A stretch of 64,000 nt of DNA from Glaciecola sp965658765 (GTDB lineage Bacteria; Pseudomonadota; Gammaproteobacteria; Enterobacterales; Alteromonadaceae): the NCBI GenBank assembly GCA_965658765.1, contig CBFHTO010000007.1, positions 1 through 64,000 on the forward strand, given 5' to 3'. The position numbers and the translations under genes are program-made. A model generated the notes under the pieces. That model was not told the origin of the DNA. It saw only the letters and a list, made by a program, of their open reading frames with translations, and did no database searches. Shown piece by piece: positions 62,428-64,000 of this stretch; the stretch's first letter is position 1; every line of letters begins with the position of its first letter.

Positions 62428-64000
62428 CTATGACAAAAACTGTTCTATGGACGAAGTGATTCCGTTTGAATCGAGCCCTAGTTCTGCGTACATCTCTTGC
62501 TGAGTACCTTGCATGATGAACTCGTCTGGTAACCCTAAAGTAAGCACCTGCTGTAAAACTTTGTTTTGTTGAAGGCACTCCATCACTGCGCTGCCAGCAC
62601 CACCTAAAATACAAGCATCTTCAAGAGTCACTAATAATTCATGTTCTTTAGCAGCCTTCAGAATAGCTTGTTCGTCGATGGGTTTGACAAACCTCATGTC
62701 TATTACCGATGCGTCAAGTGCCTCAGCCGCAGAAAGTGCTTCAGGTAATAGTGTACCAAAGTTTAAAATACAGACATTTTTGCCCTTCCTTAAGTCTTTG
62801 CTTTTACCTAATTCAATAAATTGCATGTCGTTTGGAACTTCAACACCCATACCACTACCACGGGGATATCTGACTGTCGCAGGTTGTTTGAGCTGATGAC
62901 CAGTGAAGAGCATATTGCGGCACTCGGCTTCGTCGCTTGGTGTCATAATTACCATGTTGGGGATACAGCGCATAAAGCTAATATCAAAAGCTCCTTGATG
63001 AGTAGGCCCATCAGCGCCAACGATACCTGCGCGGTCGATAGCGAATAGTACAGGCAAATTCTGAAGGGCCACGTCGTGTATTAATTGGTCATACGCTCTT
63101 TGTAAAAATGTACTATATATTGCCACAATGACATGTTTGTTTTCTTTAGCAAGGCCAGCTGCAAGCGTAACAGCATGTTGCTCCGCTATTGCAACATCAA
63201 TATACTGCTCAGGAAATTTTTGAGAGAATTTCACCATCCCAGAGCCCTCACGCATCGCAGGTGTTATGGCAATTAATTCTTTGTCTTTCTTGGCCATGTC
63301 GCATAACCAGTCGCCGAATACAGCTGAAAAGGTTGGTGACGAAGGTTTGCTTTTTGGAAATTGCTCGGTTTTGTGATCGAACTTAGGAACGGCATGCCAT
63401 TTTATGGGGTCTTGTTCTGCCTGTTCGTAGCCTTTTCCTTTTTTAGTCACAACATGAAGAATTTTGGGACCAGGAAGCTGGCGCATGTTGTAGAGTGTAT
63501 CAGTTAAGGCATCAACATCGTGCCCGTCAATGGGACCGATATACCTGAATCCGAGTTCTTCAAAAATGGTTCCAGGAACGACCATGCCCTTGATGTGCTC
63601 TTCTGCTTTGCTAGCAAATTCTTTGATTGGCGGTAGCGTGGATAAGATTTTTTTACCGCCATCTCTAATGGAATTAAAAAAGTTTCCAGTGAGTAATCTT
63701 GCCAAGTGACTATTTAGAGCGCCGACGTTTTCAGATATCGACATTTCATTGTCGTTTAATACGATTAATAAGTCTTTATTAATATCGCCCCCATGATTAA
63801 GGGCTTCGAATGCTAGGCCAGCAGTCATAGCACCGTCTCCTATCACAGCAACCACCTTGCGACCTTTATTTTCTTTCTCTGCTGCGATAGCCATACCAAG
63901 AGCCGCGCTAATTGAGGTCGAGGAGTGACCAACGGCGAAGGTATCAAATTCGCTTTCTGGTGGCCACGGGAATGGGTGAAGTCCGCCTTTCTGACGAATA
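62428..64000 (-). CDS. dxs: 1-deoxy-D-xylulose-5-phosphate synthase (5' end outside window)
   Basis: DXS condenses pyruvate and glyceraldehyde 3-phosphate, the first step of the MEP isoprenoid pathway, using thiamine diphosphate. The gene runs off the right edge. The frame stays open through 63999 and adds 35 residues (IRQKGGLHPFPWPPESEFD, then VGHSSTSISAALG) before the first internal Met at 63894. About 523 residues are visible. The thiamine site has GDGAMTAGLAFEA and GPIDGHD, and the transketolase region has AEQHAVTLAAGLA and RYPRGSG. Roughly the first 90-100 residues are missing. Confidence 0.96.
   Translation of the reverse strand, partial: IRQKGGLHPFPWPPESEFDTFAVGHSSTSISAALGMAIAAEKENKGRKVVAVIGDGAMTAGLAFEALNHGGDINKDLLIVLNDNEMSISENVGALNSHLARLLTGNFFNSIRDGGKKILSTLPPIKEFASKAEEHIKGMVVPGTIFEELGFRYIGPIDGHDVDALTDTLYNMRQLPGPKILHVVTKKGKGYEQAEQDPIKWHAVPKFDHKTEQFPKSKPSSPTFSAVFGDWLCDMAKKDKELIAITPAMREGSGMVKFSQKFPEQYIDVAIAEQHAVTLAAGLAKENKHVIVAIYSTFLQRAYDQLIHDVALQNLPVLFAIDRAGIVGADGPTHQGAFDISFMRCIPNMVIMTPSDEAECRNMLFTGHQLKQPATVRYPRGSGMGVEVPNDMQFIELGKSKDLRKGKNVCILNFGTLLPEALSAAEALDASVIDMRFVKPIDEQAILKAAKEHELLVTLEDACILGGAGSAVMECLQQNKVLQQVLTLGLPDEFIMQGTQQEMYAELGLDSNGITSSIEQFLS

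Noticed and set aside
1..64000. CRISPR arrays, insertion sequences, prophage or integrase genes, rRNA
   Set aside because: I saw no regularly spaced repeats, transposase, integrase or phage genes, and no rRNA sequence on reading through the window.

Overview
The window is a continuous stretch of chromosome from a gammaproteobacterium, most likely a marine member of the Alteromonadales or a close relative. I infer this from gene order and protein similarity recalled from known families, not from a search. Supporting blocks are tig-clpP-clpX-lon-hupB-ppiD, murJ-ribF-ileS-lspA-fkpB-ispH followed by a minor-pilin operon, rpoE-rseA-rseB-rseC-lepA-lepB-rnc-era, and nrdR-ribD-ribE-ribBX-ribH-nusB-thiL-pgpA. 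Coding density is high. I see no insertion sequence, prophage, CRISPR array or rRNA operon.

Layout. 1-512: five tRNA genes (Pro, Arg, His, Leu, Pro). 819-9270: protein folding and proteolysis genes plus HU. 9400-10525: a small membrane protein, rpsT and a CBS-domain protein. 10717-18081: lipid II flippase, flavin kinase, Ile-tRNA synthetase, lipoprotein signal peptidase, an FKBP isomerase and the last MEP-pathway enzyme. 18437-24685 (pilV, pilW, pilX, pilY1) and 24687-25181 (pilE): a type IV pilus priming/adhesin operon, faced by two fimT-like genes at 25207-26510. 26675-34872: nadE-glnB, slyD, ygfZ, sdhE-ygfX-like, a MaoC-fold protein, a FadL porin and nadB. 35174-38306: sigma-E and its regulators. 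38524-44291: lepA, lepB, rnc, era, pdxH and a TatD nuclease. 44321-51396: smp-like/serB, a two-PilZ protein, radA and a class I HMG-CoA reductase. 51739-56694: ettA, lpxD, glyA, nrdR. 56734-62366: riboflavin synthesis with nusB, thiL and pgpA. 62428-64000: the 3' part of dxs, cut by the window edge.

The best regulatory signals are a sigma-32-type promoter before lon, a sigma-E-type promoter before rpoE, eight Rho-independent terminators, and a hairpin that would cover the ribosome-binding site of one fimT gene. The least ordinary content is: a PilY1 adhesin whose von Willebrand A domain is split by two related inserted modules; an HMG-CoA reductase in a genome that also carries MEP-pathway genes; a YgfX-like partner of SdhE with a cysteine-rich insert; a RibBX-type fusion with a degenerate cyclohydrolase domain; an lpxD away from its usual cluster; and a 305-base gap between rpoE and rseA. 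Most of the window is housekeeping, and I found no clear new multi-gene system.
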